In this document: positions 8,623-16,439 of the stretch, piece after piece | Layout of the letters: each line of letters opens with the position of its first letter | Position numbering within the stretch: the first letter of the stretch is position 1 | Source: Verrucomicrobium sp. | GTDB taxonomy: Bacteria > Verrucomicrobiota > Verrucomicrobiia > Methylacidiphilales > UBA1321 | NCBI GenBank assembly: GCA_017849585.1 | Contig: JAFIGT010000031.1 | Span: 62,001-126,000 of the forward strand | DNA length: 64,000 nucleotides | Direction of reading: 5' to 3' | Made by a program: the position numbers and the translations under genes | Notes under the pieces: generated by a model | Seen by the model: the letters and a program-made list of their open reading frames with translations, nothing else | Database searches by the model: none | What the model was told of the DNA's origin: nothing

Positions 8623-9834
8623 ATGCGCATTGCCCTGATTTCCAAATGGCTCGCCCGCGAGAGCGAACGCTTCGGCCCCGAGGGTGGCTTCGTCCAGCAA
8701 TTGGCCGAGGCGCTGCTCGACCGGGGGCACGAAGTCATCGCGCTGAGCCAGGCCAAGGGCGCGCGCCGTGGCGACCAGAAACAAATCGGTCGCATACCGG
8801 TGCAACTTTTCGATGCGGAGAAACGTCGGCCCGCGCTGGCGCTGATGGACAAGATCGGCAAGAGCGTGACCGGCCACCGCAAGATCCTTACGGACGCGCT
8901 GGAGATTCGGCATTTTCTGAAGGAGCGCGGGCCATTCGATTGCGTGTGGGCGCAGGCGGAAGATCCTGATGGCACGGCCTGCGGTCTGGCGGCAAAGTTG
9001 GGGGATATTCCGCCGCTCTTCATCACGGTGCAGGCGGTGCGCTGGGCGGAATCGCCTTCGGGTGAACTCCTTTTCACGCAACGGCGGAATCTGAACATCG
9101 GTTTCAAACCGGCGACGCGCGTGCTGGTGAATTCGCCGCTCTCCGCGCAGTGGGTGGAAAAAGAGTACGGCGTGCCATCGTCCAAGCTTGGTTTCTATCG
9201 CGTGAATTTGACTCGCTCCTTTCTTGCTGCGGCAGAAAAAGCGCGGACGCTTGCCGTTCCGCCGGAATCGTCGTCACGCATTCTCTTTCTCGGTGCGTTG
9301 AACGGGACGAAAGCGCCCGATGTCTTTCTGGGGGCGGCACGCCAACTGGCATTGCATCATCCGGACTGGCATTTCGTCGTGGCCGGTGGAAAAACGGACA
9401 ACGATCGCGTTCTCGACGCGAAGTTGAATGCGTTGCGCCACGCGCAGGAATTGCGGGATCGGTTGACCTTCACCGGTGCTCTTGCGGAGGCCGATGTCAT
9501 CGCGGAAATTTCCCGCGCGGCGCTCGTGGTGTGTCCGTCGCGAATCGATACGCTTTCCCGCGCCACCGTGGAAGCACTCGTGCTTGGCAAGCCGGTGGTG
9601 GTGGCGCAAAATGTGGGAGCCCGCGCGCTGGTGGAGATGACGGGCGCGGGACTGGTGACGCGCTGCGAGCCGTCCTCGCTGGCCGCCGGAATCGAGCAAG
9701 CCCTCTCCCGTCCGCAATTTGCGGCGCAAGCCCGCGCCAATGCGACCGAGCTGGCCCGCGATCATTCCCCTGAGTCCGCTGCGAAGCAGCTGGAGGACTC
9801 CATCCTCCAAACCTCCCGCCAACGGGCAACGTGA
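8623..9834 (+). CDS. Glycosyltransferase family 4 protein
   Basis: A 403-residue GT-B fold enzyme transferring a sugar from an activated donor. The N-terminal half starts MRIALISKW and has the acceptor-side glycine motif EGGFVQQLAEALLDRGHEV. The C-terminal half has ILFLGALNGTKAPDVFL (donor domain start) and the conserved GT4 segment SRATVEALVLGKPVVVAQNVGARALVE. An upstream in-frame extension of 62 codons overlaps the divergent ABC transporter gene and looks non-coding, so the ATG at 8623 is used. The stop codon lies at the edge of a repeat half (GTGACGCTGGACCC) seen at other gene ends in this window. Confidence 0.87.
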   Translation: MRIALISKWLARESERFGPEGGFVQQLAEALLDRGHEVIALSQAKGARRGDQKQIGRIPVQLFDAEKRRPALALMDKIGKSVTGHRKILTDALEIRHFLKERGPFDCVWAQAEDPDGTACGLAAKLGDIPPLFITVQAVRWAESPSGELLFTQRRNLNIGFKPATRVLVNSPLSAQWVEKEYGVPSSKLGFYRVNLTRSFLAAAEKARTLAVPPESSSRILFLGALNGTKAPDVFLGAARQLALHHPDWHFVVAGGKTDNDRVLDAKLNALRHAQELRDRLTFTGALAEADVIAEISRAALVVCPSRIDTLSRATVEALVLGKPVVVAQNVGARALVEMTGAGLVTRCEPSSLAAGIEQALSRPQFAAQARANATELARDHSPESAAKQLEDSILQTSRQRAT

Positions 9835-9917
9835 CGCTGGACCCTGCTTAGATCCTGAACAAGCTCATAGAGCCTGTTTACGATCTAAGGGAATGACAGC
9901 GAGCCGCTTCATCGGAC

Positions 9918-10715
9918 TCAGCCTTTAAGGAACTGCTTGTAAAACATGTAGGCGGAGATCGCAAAGCCGATGAGGGCGATAAGGCGGCGCACAGAATTTT
10001 GTGAGATGCGCTGCGCGAAATGGGAACCGCCGTAGTAACCCACGCTGGCACCACCCGCCATGATCAGGGCCTTGGGCCAATCCACGAGTCCCGCCCAGAC
10101 AAAATAGAGTGCGGCGACGATGTTGATCAGTCCGCCGAGAACGGTTTTGACCGTGTTCATTTCGTGCACATTGTGGAAACCCAGAAAGCCGAGCGTGGCC
10201 AACATGAGGATGCCGATACCGGCACCGAAGTAACCGCCGTAAACCGCAACGAAAAACTGAAAGATCAACGCGTAGCGCAGCCAGCCGCGTTCGGTCGCAT
10301 GATGCAGATCGCCGCCCGGCACCGTGGACGCGCCGGGTTCATAATGGGGGCGGAAGAAATTGTTGAGCATGAACAGCACCGTCGCGAAGAGGATCAGAAA
10401 TGGCACGAGATGATCGAAGACGTTGCTCGGCGTATAGGTCAGCAGAATGCCACCGATCAACCCGCCGATCAGGCTCACCGGCGCGAACGCCTTCATCCAG
10501 TTCGCCACGGCGGGCATGTTGCGCCGATAGCCGGCCACGCTGCCGAAGATGCCGACGATGAGCGCCACGGTGCTCGTCGCATTGGCCTGAATGGAATTCA
10601 CGCCCGCGAGCAGGAGCGCGGGGAAGGTGAGGATCGTGCCGCCACCAGCGATGGCGTTGATCACTCCCGCGGCACAACCGGCTCCCGCCAGCAGTAATAT
10701 CTGGTGAGTCGTCAT
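9918..10715 (-). CDS. TauE/SafE family sulfite/anion exporter-like permease
   Basis: A 265-residue inner-membrane protein with about eight hydrophobic segments. The opening GCAAGVINAIAGGGTILTFP and the repeated later segment VYGGYFGAGIGILML are the two conserved half-repeats of the TauE/SafE (DUF81) family, which moves sulfite, sulfonates or other small anions. ATG at 10715 is preferred; a GTG four codons upstream is the alternative. It stands alone on the minus strand with no neighbour that identifies the anion. Confidence 0.88.
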   Translation of the reverse strand: MTTHQILLLAGAGCAAGVINAIAGGGTILTFPALLLAGVNSIQANATSTVALIVGIFGSVAGYRRNMPAVANWMKAFAPVSLIGGLIGGILLTYTPSNVFDHLVPFLILFATVLFMLNNFFRPHYEPGASTVPGGDLHHATERGWLRYALIFQFFVAVYGGYFGAGIGILMLATLGFLGFHNVHEMNTVKTVLGGLINIVAALYFVWAGLVDWPKALIMAGGASVGYYGGSHFAQRISQNSVRRLIALIGFAISAYMFYKQFLKG

Positions 10716-10911
10716 CTTCCGGCCCACCCCCGTTGCAATCCATTCGTCATAAATCCGCCCGTTGTCTGCCCCGAAAGGAATTCAACCCCATTCGGGAGAC
10801 CTGATAGAATCGGGCTTGGGTAGGGCTTTTGTAAAGCAAACTCTCGTGAGTGAGGCCATCGATCTGCTGGCCAACGAAAAACCAGAGAAGTGGTCTGTCA
10901 GGATGCACACT

Positions 10912-11038
10912 GATTTCTCGACAAACTCGAAATGACGATTGGGGAAGAGATGTCCGGAATGAATGACAGCGCCTGCATGGTTGTCATTTACGCGCGACGA
11001 TGCCGCCCCAACCGGCATTTCGAGCTTTTCGAGAAATC
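10912..11038. repeat. Inverted repeat pair (imperfect, about 33-base arms)
   Basis: GATTTCTCGACAAACTCG at 10912 onward recurs in inverted orientation as GATTTCTCGAAAAGCTCG, read on the minus strand from 11038; the match extends over about 33 bases with four differences. Each arm is itself a partial palindrome (TTTCTCGA...TCGAAA). About 60 bases separate the arms. This has the form of a REP-like or miniature mobile repeat; no coding capacity is seen inside it. Confidence 0.6.
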
Positions 11039-11123
11039 GGTTGAGATGCCGTGAAGAGAAGCTTTTAGGTATGGAGAATGACGACTCGCTGGACGGTCAT
11101 TCTTGGTGTTTTTGTTACTGGGT

Positions 11124-11138
11124 CCAGCGTCACGCTGG
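11124..11138. repeat. Short dispersed palindrome, family D
   Basis: CCAGCGTCACGCTGG, preceded by GGGT. The same 15-base palindrome, or variants with GC ends, recurs at 26633, 26754, 43965, 49649 and 56529, usually at gene ends. Confidence 0.7.
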
Positions 11139-11229
11139 TTTCAATAGAGAAATTTAAATGGGTGGATTTTGAAATCGGGACCACTCAACATCGTGGAAGT
11201 TTCAACCCTTAACCCAACCTATTCCACCC

Positions 11230-12255
11230 ATGTCTACACGTGTCGTTACCTTCGGCGAAGTCATGATGCGACTGGCCACGCCCGGCCATCTCCGCTTCAG
11301 CCAAACCAATACTCTCGAAATGACCTTTGGCGGCGGCGAAGCCAACGTCGCGGTCTCCCTGGCGAACTACGGACTCGATGCCGCGTTCGTCACGCGCCTG
11401 CCCAAGAATGATCTCGCCCAGACCTGCATCAATCAACTGCGCGGCCTCGGCGTCGATACCAAGCACATCATCCGCGGCGGCGACCGCGTCGGTATCTACT
11501 TCCTCGAAACCGGCGCCTCGCAGCGTGCGTCCACCGTCACGTATGATCGCGCCCACAGCGCCATCTCCGAGATCGAACCGAACGAAGTCGAATGGGACAA
11601 GGTGTTCGCCGAAGCCCAGTGGTTCCACTTCACCGGCATTACCCCGGCCCTCAGCGACAAGGCGGCGGCGGCCACGATCGAAGCGGCCAAGCACGCCAAG
11701 CGCCTCGGCCTCACCGTCAGCGTGGATCTGAATTTCCGCAAGAAACTCTGGACCTCCGCCAAGGCGAAGGAAGTCATGTCCGAAGTGTGCAAGTACGTCG
11801 ACGTCTGCATCGCCAATGAAGAGGACGCCGAAAAGGTGTTCGGCATCAAGGCCAGCGGCGCGGACGTGCACGGCGGCAAGATTGATCACAGCCGTTACGT
11901 CGAAGTCGCACAGAAGCTCACCGAGCAATTCAAATTCAAGGGCGTTGCCATCACACTGCGCGAGAGCTATTCCGCCTCGCACAACGGCTGGTCCGCGCTC
12001 TACTACACCGACGGCAAGGACTACTTCAGCCGCCGGTACGACATCCAGATCGTCGACCGCGTCGGCGGTGGCGATTCGTTTGGCGGCGGTCTCATCTACG
12101 CGCTGCTGGCGAAGAAATCCCCGCAGGAAGCGATCGAGTTTGCCGTCGCGGCGAGCTGCTTGAAGCACTCCATCTCCGGCGACTACAACCTCGTCTCGCT
12201 CGGCGAAGTCGAAACGCTCCTCAAGGGCGACGGCTCGGGCCGCGTGCAACGATAA
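11230..12255 (+). CDS. kdgK: 2-dehydro-3-deoxygluconokinase (PfkB family)
   Basis: A 341-residue PfkB-family kinase that phosphorylates 2-keto-3-deoxygluconate to the 6-phosphate. The N-terminus VVTFGEVMMRLATPGHLRF and GGGEANVAVSLANYG are characteristic of KdgK, and the anion-hole/catalytic motif appears as DRVGGGDSFGGGLIYAL (catalytic Asp in GGGDSF). The KDPG aldolase gene follows 94 bases downstream on the same strand, which fixes the substrate assignment better than sequence alone: together the pair converts KDG to pyruvate and glyceraldehyde-3-phosphate, the end of uronate/pectin or Entner-Doudoroff catabolism. Confidence 0.92.
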   Translation: MSTRVVTFGEVMMRLATPGHLRFSQTNTLEMTFGGGEANVAVSLANYGLDAAFVTRLPKNDLAQTCINQLRGLGVDTKHIIRGGDRVGIYFLETGASQRASTVTYDRAHSAISEIEPNEVEWDKVFAEAQWFHFTGITPALSDKAAAATIEAAKHAKRLGLTVSVDLNFRKKLWTSAKAKEVMSEVCKYVDVCIANEEDAEKVFGIKASGADVHGGKIDHSRYVEVAQKLTEQFKFKGVAITLRESYSASHNGWSALYYTDGKDYFSRRYDIQIVDRVGGGDSFGGGLIYALLAKKSPQEAIEFAVAASCLKHSISGDYNLVSLGEVETLLKGDGSGRVQR

Positions 12256-12349
12256 CGAGCGGAACGCTCGACCCAGTTACGCTGTCGCGGAGATCGAACC
12301 TTCTGCGGCAGCGGGCTGAAAAACCGAAAACTTAAAACTGATTACTCAC

Positions 12350-12997
12350 ATGTCCAAACTCCAAATTATCCAACGTCTGCTTGATCCCGGCATCGTCGCC
12401 ATCATCCGCGCCGACAACTCCGAACAGCTCGCCGACGCATGCGACGCGCTCGTCGCCGGTGGCATCACCGCCATTGAGCTGACCATGACCACCCCCAACG
12501 CCATCGAAGTCACCAAGGCCGTGACCTCCAAGCTCGGCGACAAGGTCCTCATCGGTCTCGGCACCGTGCTCGACGAAACCACCGCCCGCCTCGGCATCCT
12601 CGCCGGTGCGAAGTTCATCGTCACTCCCGTCACCCGCCCCGCCGTCATCGCGGTGTGCAATCGCTACAGCATTCCGATCGCCGCTGGTGCGTATACGCCG
12701 ACCGAAGCCATCACCGCCCACGAATCGGGCGCCGACTTCGTGAAGATCTTCCCCGCCGATCAACTCGGCACGAAGTACATCAAGAACGTCCTGGCCCCGT
12801 TGCCGCAGCTCAGCATCATCCCCACGGGTGGTGTGGATGTGAACACGGCTGGTGATTTCATCAAGGCCGGTTGCGTCGCCGTCGCCGCGGGCAGCAGTCT
12901 CGTGAGCAAGGAAATCCTGAAGAACAAGGATTGGAAGAAGCTCACCGAAACCGCCGCCGCGTTCGTCGCCGCCGTGAAGGCCGCGAAAGCGAAATAA
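12350..12997 (+). CDS. eda: KDPG / 4-hydroxy-2-oxoglutarate aldolase
   Basis: A 215-residue class I aldolase that cleaves 2-keto-3-deoxy-6-phosphogluconate into pyruvate and glyceraldehyde-3-phosphate. The family's N-terminus (GIVAIIRADNSEQLADACDALVAGGITAIELTMTTP) is present, as are GLGTVLDE and the Schiff-base lysine in ADFVKIFPAD, followed by IIPTGGVD near the C-terminus. The length is usual for the family. It lies directly downstream of kdgK. Two bases after the stop codon is a 19-base perfect palindrome (12999-13017), and a strong terminator follows at 13135. Confidence 0.95.
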   Translation: MSKLQIIQRLLDPGIVAIIRADNSEQLADACDALVAGGITAIELTMTTPNAIEVTKAVTSKLGDKVLIGLGTVLDETTARLGILAGAKFIVTPVTRPAVIAVCNRYSIPIAAGAYTPTEAITAHESGADFVKIFPADQLGTKYIKNVLAPLPQLSIIPTGGVDVNTAGDFIKAGCVAVAAGSSLVSKEILKNKDWKKLTETAAAFVAAVKAAKAK

Positions 12998-12998
12998 C

Positions 12999-13017
12999 TG
13001 CAGGGCTGAGCCCTGCA
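12999..13017. repeat. Stop-adjacent palindrome, family E (after eda)
   Basis: TGCAGGGCTGAGCCCTGCA begins two bases after the eda stop codon. Similar palindromes with the AGGGCT/AGCCCT core follow the stop codons of lptE, ilvD, the capsid gene and dxs. It has no U-tract of its own. Confidence 0.7.
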
Positions 13018-13134
13018 CCCGGTAGCTGGCGCGCGATGCGCGCCGCTTTCGAAAACTCGTTTCGCTGCCAATACCCCTTTATTGAGAGGTCCGCTCCGCC
13101 GCACGACGGACCCCACGATAATAACTCATAATGA

Positions 13135-13165
13135 CCCCCGCTCTCGTGAGCGGGGGTTTCTTTTT
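13135..13165 (+). terminator. Rho-independent terminator after kdgK-eda
   Basis: A nine-base stem CCCCCGCTC / GAGCGGGGG around the tetraloop TCGT is followed by TTTCTTTTT. It lies 138 bases after eda and before the YbjQ gene, so it should end the kdgK-eda transcript. Confidence 0.9.
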
Positions 13166-13279
13166 GCCGCATGACGTGCAGACCTCAAACCAGAGAGGCA
13201 TGGATGAGCTTCCTGATCAGCTCTTTTGCCCTCTCCTCCCGCCTTGCCTTTCCTCCCTTCCTTCTCCATCTTCGCGGGC

Positions 13280-13615
13280 ATGGACCATCAACTCACGACG
13301 ACGGGTTTTGAGCTTCCGGGCTATCGGATTGTGCGCAGCTTGGGCGTGGTGCGCGGGATTACGGTGCGGTCGCGCTCCGTGATCGGCAATGCGTTGGCCG
13401 GGCTGCAAACGATCTTTGGCGGCAACATCACCATCCTGCGCGATTTGTGCGAAAAGGCGCGCGAGGATGCGTTCGAGCAGCTCATCAATCACGCGGAGAT
13501 GCAGGGCGCGAATGCCATCATCGGCGTCCGGTACGAGTCCAATGACGTGATGGACGGCGTGACCGAGGTGTTGTGTTACGGCACGGCGGTGATTATTGAA
13601 CAGGCAGCGGCCTAA
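13280..13615 (+). CDS. YbjQ/DUF74 family protein
   Basis: A 111-residue cytoplasmic protein of the conserved YbjQ (UPF0145) family, whose members form small oligomers of unknown function, often linked to metal or stress responses. Visible family features are the N-terminal [13 protein letters not shown], the central [26 protein letters not shown] and the C-terminal LCYGTAVII. Eighteen in-frame codons upstream are Pro/Ser/Leu-rich and poorly conserved in type, so the ATG before DHQLTTTG is taken as the start. It stands alone between two hairpins. Confidence 0.87.
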   Translation: MDHQLTTTGFELPGYRIVRSLGVVRGITVRSRSVIGNALAGLQTIFGGNITILRDLCEKAREDAFEQLINHAEMQGANAIIGVRYESNDVMDGVTEVLCYGTAVIIEQAAA

Positions 13616-13670
13616 ATGGGGCTGCAGTTAACGCCCTTCCCGCTTCACCTGTGGCGAAGCGTCGCCGGGT

Positions 13671-13698
13671 GCAGGGCTCAGCCCTGCCGTCACGCTGG
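13671..13698. repeat. Joined family E and D palindromes
   Basis: GCAGGGCTCAGCCCTGC (13671-13687) runs straight into CGTCACGCTGG (13688-13698), a half copy of the family D palindrome. The two repeat families are physically fused here. Confidence 0.6.
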
Positions 13699-13735
13699 TT
13701 GACAGGGGGGGCGGGGGTGTTAAACTGCTCACCGC

Positions 13736-14761
13736 ATGCGAAAGACCCCTCGCAGTACCCTCTTATTGTCTGTATTGGCCGTAGTGCTTGGCACGATGGC
13801 AGCCTCGGCGGCACTTGTGTGGCGTCCGGGTGAGGGCTGGACCGATGAGAAAGGCTCTGACATCTCGGCTTCCAGTTCCCGCGACCAGTTGGAGCTGGCG
13901 AAGGAACTGGAGAAGAAAGGCGATCTCACCGGCGCGTACAAGGCGTACAAGGGTCTGATCCGCCGCTGGCCCCTCTCCTTTTCCGCTCCGGAAGCACAAT
14001 ACAAAATCGGCTGGCTCGAAGAACAACAGGCCGATTTCTGGCGCGCGTTCAAGAGCTACCAGAAGATGATCGAGAAGTATCCCTCCAGCTCGTTCTACGA
14101 CCAGGCGCTGGAACGGGAATTCGCCATTGGCAATCTCTACCTCGCCGGTGAACCGCAGCGGTTGTGGAAAATCCCGATCGGACCGTCCATGGAAAAGACC
14201 GTGGAAATCTTCGAGAGCATCATCAAGAACGCCCCCTACGGAAAATACGCCACCCAGTCGCAGTTCAAGATCGGCCTGGCCTACGAAAAGCAGAAGAAAT
14301 TCAACGAAGCGGTGAAGGCCTACAACACCATCATCGACAAATATCCCGGCAACGACATCGTCGACGACGCGCAATACCAGATCGGCTATGCGTGGATGCG
14401 GGCCTCCAGCGAACCGGACTACGACCAGAGCGCGGCAGAAAAATCGATCGAGGCGTTCCAGGATTTCATCGTGCGCTACCCAACCAGTGAAAAGGTCGCC
14501 GCCGCGAAAGCCAACATCGAACGACTGTCGGGCCAGCGCACGCAGGGGTCGTTCAACATCGCCAAGTTTTACGAAAAGCAGGGCAACTACAAGGCCGCCT
14601 TCATTTACTACAACGAAGTGGTCCGCCAGAACCCCAACTCCGATCAGGCCAAGGAAGCGAAGGACAAGATCGACGCCTTGCGCCCGCTGGTGGAGGGCAA
14701 GGCCGCCGCACAGAAAACCGCCCAGACCAACCCGCCCTCCGACGGAAAACTTCCCCAATAA
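13736..14761 (+). CDS. Tetratricopeptide protein, BamD/YbgF-like
   Basis: A 341-residue exported protein with a signal peptide (MRKTPRSTLLLSVLAVVLG, cleavage near ASA) and at least five TPR-like helical pairs. The repeats have the form 'yeKaikaYntiIdkYPgnd' (e.g. FNEAVKAYNTIIDKYPGN and AFKSYQKMIEKYPSS), which is typical of BamD/YfiO, an outer-membrane protein assembly factor. Unlike classical BamD there is no lipobox cysteine and the protein is about 100 residues longer, ending in an Ala/Thr/Pro tail. The LptE-like gene follows 14 bases downstream, so the two form an envelope-assembly operon. Confidence 0.75.
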   Translation: MRKTPRSTLLLSVLAVVLGTMAASAALVWRPGEGWTDEKGSDISASSSRDQLELAKELEKKGDLTGAYKAYKGLIRRWPLSFSAPEAQYKIGWLEEQQADFWRAFKSYQKMIEKYPSSSFYDQALEREFAIGNLYLAGEPQRLWKIPIGPSMEKTVEIFESIIKNAPYGKYATQSQFKIGLAYEKQKKFNEAVKAYNTIIDKYPGNDIVDDAQYQIGYAWMRASSEPDYDQSAAEKSIEAFQDFIVRYPTSEKVAAAKANIERLSGQRTQGSFNIAKFYEKQGNYKAAFIYYNEVVRQNPNSDQAKEAKDKIDALRPLVEGKAAAQKTAQTNPPSDGKLPQ

Positions 14762-14775
14762 ATCACCTCACTTCC

Positions 14776-15300
14776 ATGACGCCCATCTCCTTGCGGTCCG
14801 CAGTCGTGCTGACCTTGACCCTCCTCCTCCTCAACGGCTGCTCCGGTTATCGCGTGGGCAATATCAGCGGCCAGGAAGTGCAAGGTGTGAAGAGTGTCTA
14901 CGTGCCGATGGCGAAGAACCAGAGCTTCACGCCGGAGATTCAGGCCACCGTCACCAGCGCCGTCGTGCGCCGCTTTGACAACGATGGCACGCTGCAGACG
15001 ATGAACTCGGATCATGCCGATTCGCAGCTCGACATCACCATCACCGACGTGAAGATGACCCCGACCCGCAGCACACAGGATAACGTGCTCATCACCGCCC
15101 AATATCAGGTCGAAGTGATCGCCAAAGTCACGTTCATCAACCGCCGCACTGGCCGGCCCGTGGTGACCAACCAGGAATTCCGCGGCACGGCACTCTACTA
15201 CGTGGCGCAGGATGTGCAGGAAGGCAAGCGCCAGGCCATTCCGTCCGCGTGCGAAAATCTCGCCTACAACATCGTCAAGCGCTTCACCGAAGGCTGGTAG
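14776..15300 (+). CDS. LptE-like LPS-assembly lipoprotein
   Basis: A 174-residue lipoprotein with signal peptide and lipobox LNGC at residues 19-22. The mature part begins SGYRVG, and the pattern 'v.sVyVP...N.sf.peiq..vt.avv.rf..dg' is that of the LptE family, which plugs the LptD barrel and delivers lipopolysaccharide to the outer leaflet. Its place directly after a BamD-like gene supports an outer-membrane assembly role. An AGGGCT/AGCCCT-type palindrome begins right after its stop codon. Confidence 0.8.
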   Translation: MTPISLRSAVVLTLTLLLLNGCSGYRVGNISGQEVQGVKSVYVPMAKNQSFTPEIQATVTSAVVRRFDNDGTLQTMNSDHADSQLDITITDVKMTPTRSTQDNVLITAQYQVEVIAKVTFINRRTGRPVVTNQEFRGTALYYVAQDVQEGKRQAIPSACENLAYNIVKRFTEGW

Positions 15301-15313
15301 AGGGCTGCGCCCT
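15301..15313. repeat. Stop-adjacent palindrome, family E (after lptE-like gene)
   Basis: AGGGCTGCGCCCT directly abuts the TAG stop codon of the LptE-like gene. The stem is short (five base pairs) and there is no U-tract. Confidence 0.6.
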
Positions 15314-15348
15314 CCAACACAAAGCACTCATTGAGCACGCACCATCTC

Positions 15349-15385
15349 TTGACAGCCCGCAATACTTAGCGATATTGCTAAGTAT
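15349..15385 (+). promoter_or_regulatory. arsR promoter with ArsR/SmtB-type operator
   Basis: TTGACA (15349-15354) and GATATT (15371-15376) are 16 bases apart. Across the -10 lies a perfect inverted repeat ATACTTAGC-GATATT-GCTAAGTAT (15362-15385) that ends at the base before the ATG. The predicted start point falls at or just before the ATG, so the mRNA would have almost no leader. A second copy of the core (TTAGC, six bases, GCTAA) lies before the next gene. Confidence 0.82.
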
Positions 15386-15691
15386 ATGCGAATGACGGCG
15401 GCGGCCAAGGCCCGGTTCAAGTCACAAGCGCGGGTGCTCAAGGCGCTGGCGCACCCGACCCGTCTGTTTATTATCGAGGAGCTCAGCCGCGGGGAGCGTT
15501 GCGTTTGCGAGCTGACGGAAATGATCGGGGTGGAGATGCCGACGGTGTCGCGCCATTTGTCCCTGCTCAAGAACGTGGGCATTATCGAGGATGAGAAGCG
15601 CGGGACGCAGGTCTTTTACCGGCTGATGGCTCCCTGCGTCATGAAATTCCTCGGATGTCTCGGTGGGGTGGAAGCCTCCTTTCGGAAGTAG
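15386..15691 (+). CDS. ArsR/SmtB family metal- or redox-responsive repressor
   Basis: A 101-residue winged-helix regulator: ALAHPTRLFIIEELSRGERCVCELTEMIGVEMPTVSRHLSLLKNVGII contains the recognition helix and the ELCVC-type box (RCVCELTE, two cysteines), the usual arsenite/antimonite-sensing position. The first ATG is used; a second at 15392 is possible, and no ribosome site precedes either, consistent with a leaderless transcript. It heads an operon of two thioredoxin-like proteins, a CcdA-like protein and an ArsP-type permease, and palindromic operators precede both it and the next gene. Confidence 0.9.
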   Translation: MRMTAAAKARFKSQARVLKALAHPTRLFIIEELSRGERCVCELTEMIGVEMPTVSRHLSLLKNVGIIEDEKRGTQVFYRLMAPCVMKFLGCLGGVEASFRK

Positions 15692-15713
15692 CGAATTTAT
15701 TTTTTATTTATCA

Positions 15714-15729
15714 TTAGCGATTTAGCTAA
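15714..15729 (+). promoter_or_regulatory. Second ArsR-type operator
   Basis: TTAGC-GATTTA-GCTAA repeats the core and spacing of the operator at 15362-15385 (five-base arms, six-base spacer, shared GAT at the start of the spacer). It lies 13 bases before the thioredoxin-like gene, so the repressor may also act inside the operon or on a second promoter here. Confidence 0.7.
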
Positions 15730-15741
15730 AAAGAGAACTTT

Positions 15742-15975
15742 ATGAAAAAGATACAGATACTCGGAACGGGCTGCGCGAAGTGCAACAACCTGCGGGAAAC
15801 CGCGGAAAAAGCCGCGCAGGAGCTGGGGCTTCCCTATGAATTGGAGAAGGTGACGGACCTGCCGAAGATCATGAGCTTCGGCGTAATGTCGACTCCGGCC
15901 CTGGTGGTGGACGGCGTGGTCAAGGTCAGCGGCAAGGTGCCCTCCGTGGAGGATGTCAAAAAGTTGCTGGCGTGA
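15742..15975 (+). CDS. Thioredoxin-fold redox protein (small CxxC protein)
   Basis: A 77-residue thioredoxin-fold protein of the 'redox-active disulfide protein 2' type. The active site is GTGCAKCNNLRE (CxxC) at residues 9-12, and the cis-proline loop appears as SFGVMSTPALVVDG. Proteins of this type often accompany ArsR regulators and DUF318 permeases; they are thought to hand reducing equivalents to membrane or periplasmic partners. Its stop codon overlaps a possible GTG start of the next gene. Confidence 0.9.
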   Translation: MKKIQILGTGCAKCNNLRETAEKAAQELGLPYELEKVTDLPKIMSFGVMSTPALVVDGVVKVSGKVPSVEDVKKLLA

Positions 15976-15980
15976 ATCGC

Positions 15981-16439
15981 ATGAAACTCTCCCACCGTAT
16001 TGCCATCATCGCGGCGCTGCTCGTCGCCATCGCCGGGGTGCTCGCCTTCAAGTCGTTCTCCGGAAGCCGTTGTACGGACTGCACCCCCACCGCGAACGCG
16101 CCGCTCGCGGTACCGGCAGACACCGTTTCGCCCCGGCCGTTGCCGCGGCTGCTCGATTTGGGAGCCAACAAATGCATGGCATGCAAAATGATGGTTCCCG
16201 TGCTGGAGGCCTTGAAGACAGAACAGGCGGGCGCGCTGACGGTGGATTTCATCGATGTGTGGCAGAATCCAGACGCGGGCAGGCTTCATGGCGTGCAGAT
16301 GATTCCGACGCAGATTTTTTACGATGCCGCCGGGAAGGAATTATTCCGGCACACGGGGTTCCTTTCCAAGGAGGATATCCTGAAGAAATGGAAGGAACTT
16401 GGCGTGGATCTGGCGGCCAACCGGGATAAAAAGCCATGA
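15981..16439 (+). CDS. Membrane-anchored thioredoxin-like protein
   Basis: A 152-residue protein with an N-terminal signal anchor (about residues 5-24), then a pair of cysteines (SRCTDCTP) and a thioredoxin domain with active site NKCMACKMMVP and cis-Pro loop GVQMIPTQIFYDAAGKE. Having two CxxC-like pairs suggests it relays electrons in the periplasm, likely from the CcdA-like protein encoded next. GTG at 15972, overlapping the previous stop, is an alternative start; ATG at 15981 gives a normal anchor. It overlaps the following gene by four bases. Confidence 0.85.
   Translation: MKLSHRIAIIAALLVAIAGVLAFKSFSGSRCTDCTPTANAPLAVPADTVSPRPLPRLLDLGANKCMACKMMVPVLEALKTEQAGALTVDFIDVWQNPDAGRLHGVQMIPTQIFYDAAGKELFRHTGFLSKEDILKKWKELGVDLAANRDKKP

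Larger units (their letters stand above)
10728..11229. other. Intergenic region with palindromic repeats, no gene seen
   Basis: About 500 bases between the TauE-like gene and kdgK contain no ORF that looks coding. The region holds a pair of roughly 33-base inverted repeats (arms near 10912-10944 and 11006-11038) and one copy of the short palindrome CCAGCGTCACGCTGG (11124-11138). The promoter of kdgK should lie in its last 100 bases, but no clear -35/-10 pair stands out. Confidence 0.5.

Noticed and set aside
10782-11018. 78-codon frame in the TauE-kdgK gap
   Set aside because: It covers the inverted repeat pair and has no protein pattern; probably chance.
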